Positions 12,856 through 38,568 of a DNA stretch of 64,000 nt are shown in pieces. This stretch comes from Oryzias latipes (lineage: Eukaryota; Chordata; Actinopteri; Beloniformes; Adrianichthyidae): NCBI RefSeq assembly GCF_002234675.1, contig NC_019867.2, forward strand, positions 631,001 through 695,000, in the 5' to 3' direction. Position numbers and translations under genes: made by a program. Numbering within the stretch: the stretch's first letter is position 1; each line of letters opens with the position of its first letter. Below the pieces are notes generated by a model that saw only the letters and a list, made by a program, of their open reading frames with translations, was not told where the DNA came from and did not search any database.

Positions 12856-13320
12856 ATATGGGACCTGGACTGGGTGGCCCCGCCCCCTGGCGTTCTAAAC
12901 AGGAAGTGGCTCCAAGAAGCCAAAATCCCACAGACTTCTACCTTTCTGGATCTGATACTTTGATCCAACTTAATAATCCTCTTTTTTCAAGTTAATCAAT
13001 GTATGAACTGACCAATCAGATGCCTCAATAATGGTGGGTGGAGCCTGCTGGCCCCCACGTCCAAAATGTTTGAAGGATTTGGTGTAGCCCACTTTCAAGT
13101 GGTAGGGGTGTGGCCTTCAGACAAGCTCACTCCTGATTGGTGGGAGTGGTTGCCATGGAAACGAGGACTTCATTTGTTTGGAGCTGGAAGCATCAGAACG
13201 GAGACTTCGGCCCGCTGACCGTCGTCTGTACGTAACGACTACAAACGTTTTCCAACGACCTTTTCTTCGTCTTCACCGGATTCACGACGACTTGAATAAA
13301 GAAATACTCAGAAAAGGATT
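12856..13320 (+). repeat. Dispersed repeat family A, copy 2
   Basis: Shares with the copy at 27,355-27,745 the blocks gtggccccgccccc, aaacaggaagtggctcca, ctgaccaatcagatgcctca, ggtgtggccttcagacaagc and ttgccatggaaacga. The 3' part (gaataaagaaatactcagaaa) recurs near 59,570. A shorter relative (gaccaatcagatgcctcc) lies at about 9,010-9,060. It has no coding potential. Confidence 0.75.
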
Positions 13321-14239
13321 TTAATCTTAACAGTCTTTATTAATGTCCATCTGGAGGAAATGCTAGAGGAAGGTGTCAGAAACAGCAGAAAGACGTTTCA
13401 GCGGCAGTAACTGAACTTCCTGTTCAGCTTCCTCATCGGAGCCTTCAGGCCCGTCTGACGCCTCGGCGTCTGTCTGTTCATCTGGGTTCTGCTTTCTGAA
13501 GGTTCTGGTTCTGTTCTGAAACAAGACATCCTCATGTGTGTTGAGCCATGACCCTACTGTGTTCTATAGTATAATGACATACATTATACTGTAGTATAGT
13601 GTAGTTATTCTATACTATACAGTATAGTTGTGCTATAGTACATCATAATATATAGTAATGCTGTACTCTAGTATACTATAGTATATAGTAATCTGTACTC
13701 CAGTATGGAAGTAACGGACATGCCTGTGTCCTGAACCAGCCTCTGTGTTCATCACAAAGGCTGCAGCACAGTTAGAACAACTGCAGCCGCTCTGGAAGCT
13801 TCCAGGTCGACTCCAATCTGAAACAGGAAGAGCCGGCCAGACAGCAGCCACAGCACAAACAAAGGAGCTTCCTGTCTGAGCAGGAGCTCTGGGGAGGCGG
13901 CAGGACCTCAGGGAGCCGGCAGGAGCTCCGAGGAGCCAATAGGCGCTCCAAAGACCCGGCAGGAGCTCTGTGGAGGCGGTAAGAGATACTTCCTAGTCGG
14001 CACTGGTGCTGCAGCCCTAATCCCTGAATGAAAAGGAATAAATCCCGCCTCCCCATCAGAACAGTTTAGTCTGCACGTGCACGAGAGAGGTAAACACTCT
14101 GCAGGCGCACGAGCTTCACCAGTGATCACCGTGTTGGTTGAAACTGTCTACAGAAGAGAAACCTGAACTCTTCCTCATGGGGTTCCTGTCATGCGCAGTA
14201 GCTCCCTCCCTCCACAACTTTTTTTTTTCTTGATTAAAC

Positions 14240-14930
14240 ATTTTGTTTTTTCTAGCGGAAACGCGGCGGCCTCTTTGATCTTTACACTCGTTTCTGGCTC
14301 GCTCGGTTCGGTTCTGGGATCAGAACCGCTGATCCTGCAGGTGAAGCGGCGCAGACAAAGAGGCTGCACGGCGCAGAGTCCAAACAAAGACCCGCTCCCT
14401 CGTGACCAAAACACGAGCGACGATTCCACGGAGCCGCGTCCGCACGAGCTTATCGTCTCGTGACACGCGCCCGCAATCCCCCTGATCCACTTTTCCCTCC
14501 TCCTCCTCGGTCTCCGCACAGCAACAGCGCACATCAGCTGTTCGCGTTGTTTGATGCTTTTTCCGAAGCCCGGAGCGGACCGTGAAGTCACCACGCCAGC
14601 AGAACCCCGTCCGGTTCCGATCAGCTTTGGGTTGCAGCTGCTGTACTCACCAGCAGGCTCGGAGAACCGCGGCTCGGCGGGACGCGCGTGCTGACGGACG
14701 GACAGCGGGACGTTTGTTGTTGTTGTTGTTGTGATGCGGTCAGGGAAATGAATGGTTGTCGTCGTCGCACGCGCTGCTCCGCGCGTGATCCCACCGCGTC
14801 AGAACTTCCTGCGGGTCCTGCGGGAGCTGGCAGGCATCATTTTTACCAGTGCGGCTTTTGTTGTCTTTGTGTGCGTGACGGACTGGTCTGCTTACTTTGG
14901 AGAGAGGACGTCAGCGTGTGGGAGGAGCGC
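14240..14930 (-). promoter_or_regulatory. Possible CpG-island promoter of ypel1
   Basis: GC- and CpG-dense non-repetitive sequence 2.1-2.8 kb upstream of the ypel1 start codon, where a non-coding first exon would be expected. The similar region at 16,230-17,260 is an equal candidate. This is inference from composition and position only. Confidence 0.3.
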
Positions 14931-15711
14931 GCGCTCTGATTGACACGGAGATTGACCAATGGGCGCCGAGGGTGCATTCACGGTCTTCTAGAGCAGCGTT
15001 CAAGACGGTTTCGTTTGTTTATCCGGTTTTTGTAAAAACCAAAAAGTTCTTTCTTTTTTTTTTAGTTTTTAATTTCTGATAATTAAGTCTGACGTTTATA
15101 AACATTAATGAAAGAAAAGGACAAACATTTTTTCCACAAACCAAACCAAACGCCATCTTTGATTTCATTCTTGATGTTCCGTTTGTGGTTCTTCATAAAT
15201 AAAATGATCACAATGCAAACCAAACAACAAATGTCAAAACAAACGATTAAAAACAAATAATACGTTTTTACAAGAATCCTTACATTTTTCTGCACCAAGT
15301 AACAAAAATGTGTTGTGGTTTGGAGTTTCCCATGTAGCCTGAACGCACCACCTTATGGTGAGGGGGTGGGGGGCGCTCAGGATGTTCATGAACAAGATCA
15401 GTTTTTTGTTCTTTAAGATCAAAATGTTCTGATTGTTTTGAGGAGAAAATTCTTTGTGTTTCTGCAACGTTTTCCCACCGAGGATCCGTTTCTGAGTTTG
15501 TTGTTTCGGTTTTTAGTCTCAGTTTTTCTCGTCGTTCAGCATCAAAGCTTCATTATTCGGTTCCGGTTTTGTGTTTGTCTTCAGACTTTCTTAGCTGTTT
15601 CATAATCCAGCGTTTAATTTGGATTTTTAACATGATTTAGGTTTCCTTTTTGCCAGGTCAGCGTGTGATTCTCATTTTTATTTTTTATGCAGAGGTTATT
15701 TTCCATGTGCT

Positions 15712-15835
15712 TGTCCCAAGCCGGGAAGAGTTGGAGCCTAAGTGTGGGTTGGGTCAGAAAAGCCAAAGTCTCTGCAGGCAAATGGGGTGATGCTCTGTGA
15801 CGCCCCCTGAAGGCAGCGGCTGGAAGAGAACAAAG
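15712..15835 (+). mobile_element. Degenerate RTE-type LINE 3' fragment
   Basis: The order gtcccaagccggg, gggttgggtcagaa, ctctgcaggcaaatggggtg, tgtgacgccccctgaaggcagc resembles, from memory, the common 3' UTR of fish RTE-type LINEs (gtcccaagcc... gcgtcaggaagggcatcc... gtggcgacccc). It is diverged and short. Confidence 0.4.
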
Positions 15836-16229
15836 CTTTTCTGCCTAAACTGGAGAGATCGACATCATCTGCATATTATTTCACATCTTTTTACATTTCT
15901 AACTGTCTTTTTCTACAACGTTCATGTCGTTTTTCCTTAAAACTAGCGTCTGTTTCTGGTAACCAACATCACAAATGAACGTTTTTCAGTCACTGATGGA
16001 AGTTCAAAGTTTTTTAAACAACATTTTTAGTTTATTTATGTCCATAGCCGTTTGAAGTTTGAGCACAGATCTTCAGTCAGATCATTGCAGCAAATCTGAG
16101 GTCCAGAGAACCGGACAGATTCTTTTCACCCTTTTCACTCCTGATCGGTCCAAAATCAAACACGCTGCTTAGAAACCGCAGCTGATGCGGGACAAGGGTC
16201 TTTGTGACACCCCCACTCCCCCCCATCCA

Positions 16230-17260
16230 ACCACCGCCCGCTCAGTTATTCTGTCGGCCGCGCGCTTCGGCTCGGTTCCTATTTTTGTTCACGCGTTGCG
16301 TCACTTTTTACTCGTCTGATGAAGCTGGGAAAACAGCGCGCGCGCTCAGTGCTGTCCGGCTCGGTCAGGATGCTGGCGCGTGAGCCATTGCTTCGCAGGT
16401 CCCTCCATACGCGCGCGCTCCGTGCGCGTGAATGTTATGAAATGCGCTGTGTCGTAGCCTGCTCACGTGGCAGTTTACCCCCCCCCCCCCCCCCCCCCCC
16501 AGTGATGTGGAGCACTGCGGCTCCACCGCGTTCGGGTTCCTGAACGCATCTCCACTCCTGAACTCAGGTCCGCTCCTGAACGCATCTCCGCGCTGAGGCG
16601 GATGTTCTGACCTTTATGATTTATGCAGCAGGTTATGAAATATTTAGGCCGAATCCAGCCGAACCGGGAATTCTGCTGTGGAATTTCTGAGGCTGAGAGC
16701 AGGAAGGTTCAAGTTTCATGTCACACATGAAGCACAGACCGAACATCACATAACCGGACACTGATTCCAACAGAAAACCCGGTTTTCTCTGACAAACACG
16801 GAGTTTTAGAAACCTGCGCGCGTCCGCCAGCGGGTCACCGGATTCACTCACCCCACAAAAACTCCGCTCCTTCCCCGCCTCGGGAACCGCAACAGCCCGG
16901 TGAGGACGCGTCTATGTCCCGCGGGAGGCCGCCTCTCATCGGACAGGTCTCCTTCACGGTCCCATGAATGCAGCCCGCGGCGGGTGGAAAGGCGCCCCGA
17001 ACTCCCGCGTCTGTCCCGGTTCTTCCCGGTGAAGCGAACCCGCGGTCGGCCGACAGGAGACCCGTCCGAGAGGGGTCTCAGCGGGGGTGCATGCTGGTCG
17101 CCTCCAGCTTCCAGCCCCTCAGCAGCTGCACAGGCCGATCGGTTCCGTCTGCGGCCCGGTCTGGACCCGAATCCGGAGTGTCCGGGATGCGGTGAAGAAT
17201 CCACGCACGCCCGCGCCGCCTGCAGCCCGCGTTTGGTGGGTCAGTCGCCGCTGTTGGAGG
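16230..17260. promoter_or_regulatory. CpG-rich region, alternative promoter candidate
   Basis: Contains dense CG steps (for example cgcgcgcgctc near 16,337 and ccgcgggaggccgcc near 16,918) and a C23 run at 16,478-16,500. It is open in several frames on both strands, which fits GC-rich sequence rather than a gene. No domain is recognisable. Confidence 0.3.
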
Positions 17261-18639
17261 GGACGAACGTGGAGGAAACGTGCAGGAAAGAGGCTTTATT
17301 TTCACAAACACTGCTGCCTTCACGGGCTGTGGGACATCCGGAAACCAAAACATGAAAACATCGTCTTCATTTTGCGACGGTCGAAAGTCAAAAACATTTT
17401 CTAACATTTGTCAGATTATTCGGACAAAATACTTCTGCTGGTATTAAGTTAAGTATTTTTCTGATTTTCATCTTTATTAATCTTTGTTCATATCAGAAAT
17501 TAAAGACTCAGAGTTTTTTTTAACGAACTTTATTAAATGTGACAATTCAATACGCAACAATGCAAAACAGCACTCAGTGGTTAAATAACACCAGCATCCG
17601 GCATCTATGTGGAATCAGAAGGTCACGTGGTTTGGAAGCTATTGACAAATATCAGAACATTAACTTGAAACCATTTTTCTTATACAAACATTGCAAAATA
17701 AATAAGACATTAACATCAAAGGATGTTTTACTGTAATTTCTTTCTTACTGCAAAGCATTTATTCTTGGGTTTGATGTAAAATCACGTTCATTTGTTGACG
17801 GTCCCTAAAAGACCCCGCTGGGAAACTTTTCCCCGATCGCTTCCGTCCGCCATGATTCATTCTAAAATACAAAACTTTATCTTTGTTTACAAAAGGAACC
17901 AATGTTTGTAAACAACCAGTAACGTGTAATCTGATAAACCCCATGTGTCCGTGAAGGCAGCAGCAGCATAGCTACAAAGCCTGCTCCAGAAATACCATCC
18001 AATCAGAGACAAGAACAATATCCAGGCCAACAATCCAAACCGAGAGGAGGCGGGGCCACTGAGACCTTAGCCAATGAGGAAGAGGCTGCGCGCCCATGAG
18101 GCCGATTGTTGTCTAAAGACACACGCGCGGCCGCAACATGAGCACGTGGTCGAAAGAGAAGGTAAACAACGGGCTCCCCCCTCCCCAATCTGACAGATTT
18201 AATTGATGTTTCCCGGGTAAAATCATGACGTAATAACAGTCAGATTAAGGAAAAGAAAGAACAGTTCAGGATTTAGAAAATATGTTTCATCGGGTTCCGG
18301 TTCACTGCAGGGTTTGGTTGGTTTGGGAACAGCGCCCCCTAACGGACAGGTTCAAACTCACAATGCGACTCAGTTCGGTTCTTTTTCTGATCGGCTTTGG
18401 AAGGACCCGACATGACGTGGAGCCTCGGAGGAGGAAAGGCTTTTTCTCCTGTTTGGAACAAACGTTGACAGCTTCTCCAGCCATGAACTCAAAGACAAAC
18501 ATGGTTCAGCCTCTCAGTCGGTTCATTTCACTCTTTACTGCAAAACGTTATTATCCTGAAAGTCCACAAAGGGAAACAAACTGTTAACAGTTATGTTTCC
18601 TGAGGCTTTCTCCATCTTTTTTTCAGCATTCTTCACTTT

Positions 18640-18840
18640 ACCCCGTGTGCTATCCTATGATATAACTCATTGGTTCTCCCTACCATGACAAAGGTGGATA
18701 AAGGTGGAAAGATTTCATGTAATCCATGGACACCAGTGAAGATCACAAATCATTGAAGAAGAAAGGTTCAGAGCACTGTCTAGTGGGTCTAGATGACCCC
18801 ACTCCCAATGTTAAAGTGCCTAGGATAGAACAAGGGTTAC
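18640..18840 (-). mobile_element. MITE with GTAACCCTTG ends, full-length copy
   Basis: Reverse-orientation copy of the 49,480-49,698 element, with ends acccCgtgtgctatc and gatagaacaagggttac. It lies between ypel1 and mapk1. It lacks the G-run seen in the other copies. Confidence 0.85.
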
Positions 18841-19535
18841 GATACGTCTCAGAATTAAATCTGATCAAAGATTTAATCTCGTGGGATCAACTTTCATGAC
18901 TGTTACAGGATCAAAAGAACCAGATCCTGTAAAGCTTCCCGTTTACATCATAAAGATCGTCAACATGAACTTTTCTCTCGGTCTACATTTTCTCCTATCG
19001 TCATTATTTCAGAGGACGGTTTGGGGAGATTATTCCCTCAAAATGTAGATTTTGATTTGAATAAAGTTGCGTTCTACGCATTAACATCTGTTGCACTTTA
19101 TATCCCGTCAATGTTCCTTTCTCTTCTTCCTCTCACGTTTTTTCTTCCTGCTGCCTCCTTTAGGGGGCGCCACAGTCAATCCTCCATCTGTCTGCATCCT
19201 CCTCATCCATCAACCTCCTCTTCGGTGGTAGCTCCACCTTCAGCATCCGTTCATCATCATCATCACTGCTCCTCCTCTCAAACGTGCACTGATCTCCAGA
19301 ACATCCACCATGATGTGATCTTCGGATGGATTCAATGATCCATCCTGGTTCCTCAGGCTGAAACCTCCAGCCTGCTTCACACGTCTCTCCACCTCTAAGA
19401 ACTTAAAGTCCTCCACCTGCATGAGAGGAAAGGGGGGGGGGGGGGGGGGTTCCAGGGAGCAGAGGTTCTCCTCTCATTCCCACAGAGATGCTCCGCCTTC
19501 CGTCAGCTGACCTTCATTCTCCTCCTTTCCAGATC

Positions 19536-20822
19536 CAGTGATGAAAGTCTTCCGGGAATTCCCGGAAATCCGGGTTTTTGAGCAAACCGAACGTACTTTC
19601 CGGGAAATAAAGACCTGATCTCTACGGACAAATCGCTTTCCGGATTAGAAAATGGTCTGAAATCAGCTAATTTTAGCTTTATTTTCTATATTTCTCCGCA
19701 GATCGCTTCCTCTATGGTCGTGGCCATCTCTCGTCTTCCCGGCCTAATTGACCAATGACGGGACGTTTTAGTTGCTTTCGGATGCGTCGACGGGTCTGAT
19801 TGGCTCTGTCTGCACCACGTGGTCAGCGTGACTTGCTTCCCTAGAGACCAAAACTGGCGGACCCACGCTAAACTTTCACAAACACATCTGAAGAGTTTGC
19901 GATCAAATTTGTGTTAAAATAATGGCAGGCATCGTCATTATTGAGCGTGGTCACGACCTCAGTTGTGAGAAGACGATAAAAAACAAATTGAAGTGGTCTT
20001 GGCTGGAAAAAAAAAAAGATTTTTAAGGTAGTGTAGGTCAAATACTTTTTTGTGTAAAATAATCTCAAAACCACATTTTGAAATAATTTCAATTTTAGTT
20101 TTGAGTTTCAGTTTTTATTTTGAATACATTTCTCTATCTAATTTATTTGTATTTCCTAATTACCATGATTTAGTTCAGTATAGTTAACATTAATTATAAG
20201 TATTTGATGGTTTGGACCCGCACTCCCTTAAAAAATAATGTTTACAATGTTTAGTTCAGTTTGTATGTTTGTTTTGATATTTCCCAGATTATTTAGTATT
20301 GGTGTTAAAGAATTGATGTATTATGTTATAGAATTATAGTTTAAAGCAGATCCCATATTTTGATGTAATTATAGTTTGAGAAAACAGTGCAAGTGGATGT
20401 TGTACATCAGTCATTTCTAAAGCAGAAATAATGTATAAATAACTGAGGTATTTTCATAGAATATCATAGTTACTGGTGTTCTTTTTGCCATTTGGGGCTT
20501 TGATGTTACTATATTTTAGCAATTGTATGTTTTGCAGCTTTAAGGAAAAGCGTAGATTGTAGGATTGTGTTACTTTGAGCAATTTTCCAAATTCTTTTTT
20601 AGGACCAGCAAGTCCTTAATGGAGAGTCAAACTAGGGGTTTGAATGACAAATCATGATGCTCCAATTAGTCTTAGTTTCTTGATAAAGAAGTGAATAACT
20701 AGCTGCCAGAATGCACCAGAATGCATCTAAGACCACGTATTTTTCCAAAATTTCGCTCTGTGCCCGCCATATCGCTCAAAGAAAAGTTCAGGGATTTTTT
20801 CCTTGCCTGACTTTCATCACTG
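19536..20822. mobile_element. Non-autonomous DNA transposon, 1.29 kb
   Basis: Terminal inverted repeats cagtgatgaaagtc and gactttcatcactg are each bordered by cagatc (19,530-19,535 and 20,823-20,828), consistent with a target duplication. The interior is AT-rich and non-coding. Near the left end lies the palindrome ttccgggaattcccggaa. Superfamily not determined. Confidence 0.75.
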
Positions 20823-20888
20823 CAGATCAAACCTCTCTAGATGCTCCTCCACCGCCTCTAACTACAGATCAGTGTCGTCTGCAAACAT

Positions 20889-21172
20889 GATGTAACCGGC
20901 TGGGTGGCTCGGTTGGTAAGGTGAGCGGCTAACCACGCAAGAATCCAGGGTTCGATTCCCGGAGGGGAATGAACAATGGTACTGAGTCAATTACCATATA
21001 TCAATGGCGAGCAATGAACATCACCCAGTGAAGGTCCTTAGGCAAGACCCTTAGCGCTACCGCCTCCCGAGCGCAATTAGGCTGCAGCTCACCGCTCCTC
21101 CAGGGGATGGGTCAAATGCGGAGACGAATTTCCCCATTGTGGGATCAATAAAGTACCAATTATTAATTATTA
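20889..21172 (+). mobile_element. tRNA-derived SINE
   Basis: The head resembles a tRNA gene, with an A box in ggctcggttggtaaggtgag and a B box ggttcgattcc at about 20,949. A body containing aggtccttaggcaagaccc and caaatgcggagacgaatttcc follows, ending gggatcaataaagtacc with an (att)n tail. It lies just beyond the probable mapk1 3' UTR. Confidence 0.85.
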
Positions 21173-21481
21173 TTATGATCCACGGAGATCCCTGTCTGAC
21201 GGTCTGTCCATCACCATGGAAACGAGGAGCTCCTCTGTCACACCAACAGAACATCTCACCGCTGACTTCCAGCTCTCCTCCGGGTCCTGATGTTCTCCGT
21301 CGCTCCGTGTCTAGACCTGTGACCACTAGATGCTGCTCCATCTGACTTTCTCCTGGTTGACCGCTTTTTGCTTTGTAGGTCTTCCAGAAAAAAATGGTTT
21401 CTGGAGTTTTTCCAAACTTCTTCTCTAATTTCTTAGATGGTAAATAAGGGAAGAGTCCAGTCGAGACGTTGGTACAGTGTT

Positions 21482-21487
21482 TTTAAT
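21482..21487 (-). promoter_or_regulatory. Possible mapk1 polyadenylation signal
   Basis: ATTAAA on the minus strand, which would give a 3' UTR of about 2.0 kb after the stop codon at 23,526. Nothing between 21,490 and 23,525 codes for protein; it holds GA/G-run simple repeats. This is inference only. Confidence 0.35.
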
Positions 21488-23525
21488 GAACGTCTATTAA
21501 ATGTCATCACGGTAGAGTTGCAAACAGAAAGGTGTGCGGTAGCAGTCAGTCTTTAATAACAAATGCCTCTTTAAATTCAATCCTTCACACAACAGCAACA
21601 CGCATCATCAGAAACACAACCAGGATGGGAAGGTTCCCGGTCCGAAAGGTTCACGACACCGTTTGAAATGATCCAAACCTACAGAATGAAGAAGTTCCAC
21701 CAGAGACGAAGATTAGTGTCCGATCATAGAAACAGAACATTCATCTGACCAGAAAAGATCTGCACTTAAAAAAAGAGAAAAGCCTCGAGGGAAATATATA
21801 GAAATGTTTTCATATCTTCAGTACAGTCACAAATCACGTAGCTGTGGCGAGAAAATCCTTTAGAAATGTACAGAAATGAGATCAAAACGCCGCGGGTGAC
21901 GTCACCGCCACGAGCTGCGCGCCAAACCTCCGCTTCTTCAAAAGGCACAGACACTTACACCGCACAAAAACTCACGAGCTTTTTTTTTTTTTTTCGCTTT
22001 GAATGCCCCCCTCCCCCCAAACACGTGTATCTACAGGTGAGTCCCGGCGGGCGCGCGCGCGGCGTTTGTGGCTTCAAGCAACAAAAATAGTTTTGGGTTC
22101 AAGAAAATACGATAAAAATATCTCTAAAAAATAGGGTCAGTCCTGATAGACGGCTGGCGTGCAGCGTCCGGACCTGGCGCCGCCGTGGGGTTCGGACCCG
22201 CTGCCGCGGGGTCCGGACCGACTCAGGTTTGGAACTATTCGACTCGGTCACCGGAGGACCTTCAGGCTTCAGCCGCTTTCCTTCCGCCGGCGCGGCAGCA
22301 GCGGCGCTCATGCGCACTGGGTTGGTACGCTGTGACATCACAGGTGGGCGTGGTCAGAGGTTCTGTTATGGCTTGATTGCATTTCAGCAGAGCTTTAGCG
22401 TCCTCTCCTCCAAAAGAAAAGGGGCGGGGCATATAAGCACAAACGGTTCTCTAAGTTCTGGACAAAGTCGTGGTGATGGTTTCGTCCAAACAGGATCAAA
22501 CTAACATTTTAGAACGGGGGTGGGGTGGATTTAGTCCTTCAGGTTATCCATCGGATCAGCTGTTCTGCAGGGGGGGGGGGGTTACAGTGAGGAAGCTAAA
22601 GCAGAAAGGGGCGGGACACAAAAAGCACCGCGTGTTCGGAGAGTGACACGCCCCCGCAGGTAAGGGTGAAGAGGCGCCCCGTGGCACTTAACATGGTGGT
22701 CTTTGTATACGGAGCTGATAACAGTCATGCAGAGGGGACAGTCTGATTCTGACGGGGGGTGGCGCGACACCAAACCATGGGGGGTGGGGGGCACGGCAGC
22801 GTCCTCACGGATCAAACGGGTTTTAAATTTGTGGCTAAGGCAAAAACGGACGTGAAAGGGTTCTTTTCCCGTCATGACCCCCCCCCCCCCCCCCACTTAG
22901 CCAGCGGGTTTGGACTCGACCAGAAACGGAACCAGGTCGGTTCTGTTGCATAAAACCAGCAGACTGGGATGTTTCACAACCAGAACCCGTAACGGGGCGA
23001 CAAGGTGGGACTGATTCTCAGGAATAATGTGCAAAGCAGCGGACCCCCCCCCCAAAAAATAAACAAACAAAAACACAAACACAGACCACGTCATTCCTCA
23101 ACTTGGCTTGAAACAACGACCCCCCCCCAACACTGTAAGCACCCCCCATTTAAGCCCCCCTCCCACTCTGACAGAGAGAGAGAGGGGGGGTATTCTTGAT
23201 GCTGTTCCTGAGCAGACTGGATTGATGACAGACCGAGGAATCCAGGCGATGGGGATGGGGGCGGATACAAAACCCCCAAAACAAAAGGTTCCATCACAGC
23301 AACAGGGGGGGGGGGGGGGGGGGGGGTGCAGACGCCTGTGCGGGGTCACCTGTGGGGGGGAGAAAGCTTTCATGAATTTTTCCTTTCAGCTAAACCAGAC
23401 AAAAGTCACAGAGTTGAGGGACGCCTTCCTGAAGGGTCCAGCTTCAGTCTGCATCACATCTGGTCTGAACCCGGTTCAGCTCCACAGACACCAGTCCGGA
23501 AACAGGAGGACGCACCTGAGAGACG

Positions 23526-37600
<14,075 letters not shown>

Positions 37601-37830
37601 GATGAGGAGCGGCGCTTCGGGGGCGGAGGCGGAGCGGACTCGGTCCGGAAGGTTCGGGTCTGAGGACGGGGTCGGCGGAGAGGCGGGGGGCCTTGGCTGC
37701 GAGGACTGTTTTCCTTTCCGTTAACGTGCGTTCGAGAGCGAGCACACGGCTGCTGAGCTGTACGCGCGGGAGCGAGCAGCGCGTTCAGGGGGCTTGCTGC
37801 AGGAAATGATGGCGACCACGTGACTCAGCT
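37601..37830 (-). promoter_or_regulatory. mapk1 5' UTR and promoter region
   Basis: GC- and CpG-rich sequence immediately upstream of the mapk1 ATG, as expected of a housekeeping promoter. It ends where ordinary sequence and the AT-rich minisatellite begin. The start site is not determined. Confidence 0.5.
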
Positions 37831-37954
37831 TTTCCCTTTTTTCTCGTTTGTGTGGCGTTCAGGGGCGCTGTGGGTTTTCTCCAGGGGCCCAGGCAAGAAT
37901 GGGGCCCCAATCATTTTGTTATAGATAAAAGTCCTTTTATAGACACGTAAACAT

Positions 37955-38185
37955 ATCAATAAACATGTAGACATGTTGATAAACATCTAAACATATTGAC
38001 AAACATGTAAACATATTGATAAAAAAATTGATAAACAAATTGATAAACATGTAAACCTATTGATAAACATGTAAACATATTGATAAACGTGTAAACATAT
38101 TGATAAACATATTGATAAACATGTAAACATATTGATAAACATATTGATAAACATGTAAACATATTGATAAACATGTAAACTGTAG
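37955..38185. repeat. AT-rich minisatellite upstream of mapk1
   Basis: Short units of the type gataaacatgtaaacatatt (20 bp) alternating with gataaacatatt (12 bp). It begins about 350 bases upstream of the mapk1 start codon, just past its GC-rich promoter region. Confidence 0.85.
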
Positions 38186-38568
38186 GTATGCAGCTGAAGA
38201 TGATGATAATGGAATCATCCGTTCTTCTTCTTTGTTGGTTTAAATAAAAAGTGGACCAATCCAACACAAGTTTATGTTCCATGAATGTCCCATTACAGGT
38301 AAACCCCCAAACTATACATGTTCTTAGGGTGTAAATGTCCTCGCTACACTTTAGATCCACTTTTTTCAGGCGCACATAATGAACTTTCTTTCAAAGTTTA
38401 AGCCTTTTGTTGAATAAAAGGTCCAGAAGAAGCCAATCAGGATGCAGAACACTGCGCTGTACTTTGATGATGAGCCTCCATTTGTGTGTCAGACTGCAGC
38501 TGAGCTCTTCCTCCTGCCTGAAGATCCTGTCAGGGAAAAGTCGGCTGTTCGGCCTCCATGCTGCACAG

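Larger units (their letters stand above)
12103..21470. other. ypel1-mapk1 interval without recognised coding genes
   Basis: Nine kilobases hold repeat family A (12,856-13,320), AT-rich simple sequence (13,560-13,700), a GC- and CpG-rich stretch (14,240-14,930), a LINE-tail fragment (15,712-15,835), a second GC-rich stretch (16,230-17,260), a MITE (18,640-18,840), a DNA transposon (19,536-20,822) and a SINE (20,889-21,172). A minus-strand AATAAA at about 17,528-17,534 could end an unrecognised transcript. Open frames over the GC-rich stretches do not resemble known proteins. Confidence 0.6.

Noticed and set aside
16900-17404. Possible coding gene on either strand
   Set aside because: Open frames on both strands in CpG-rich DNA, no recognisable domain, no splice-compatible neighbours.
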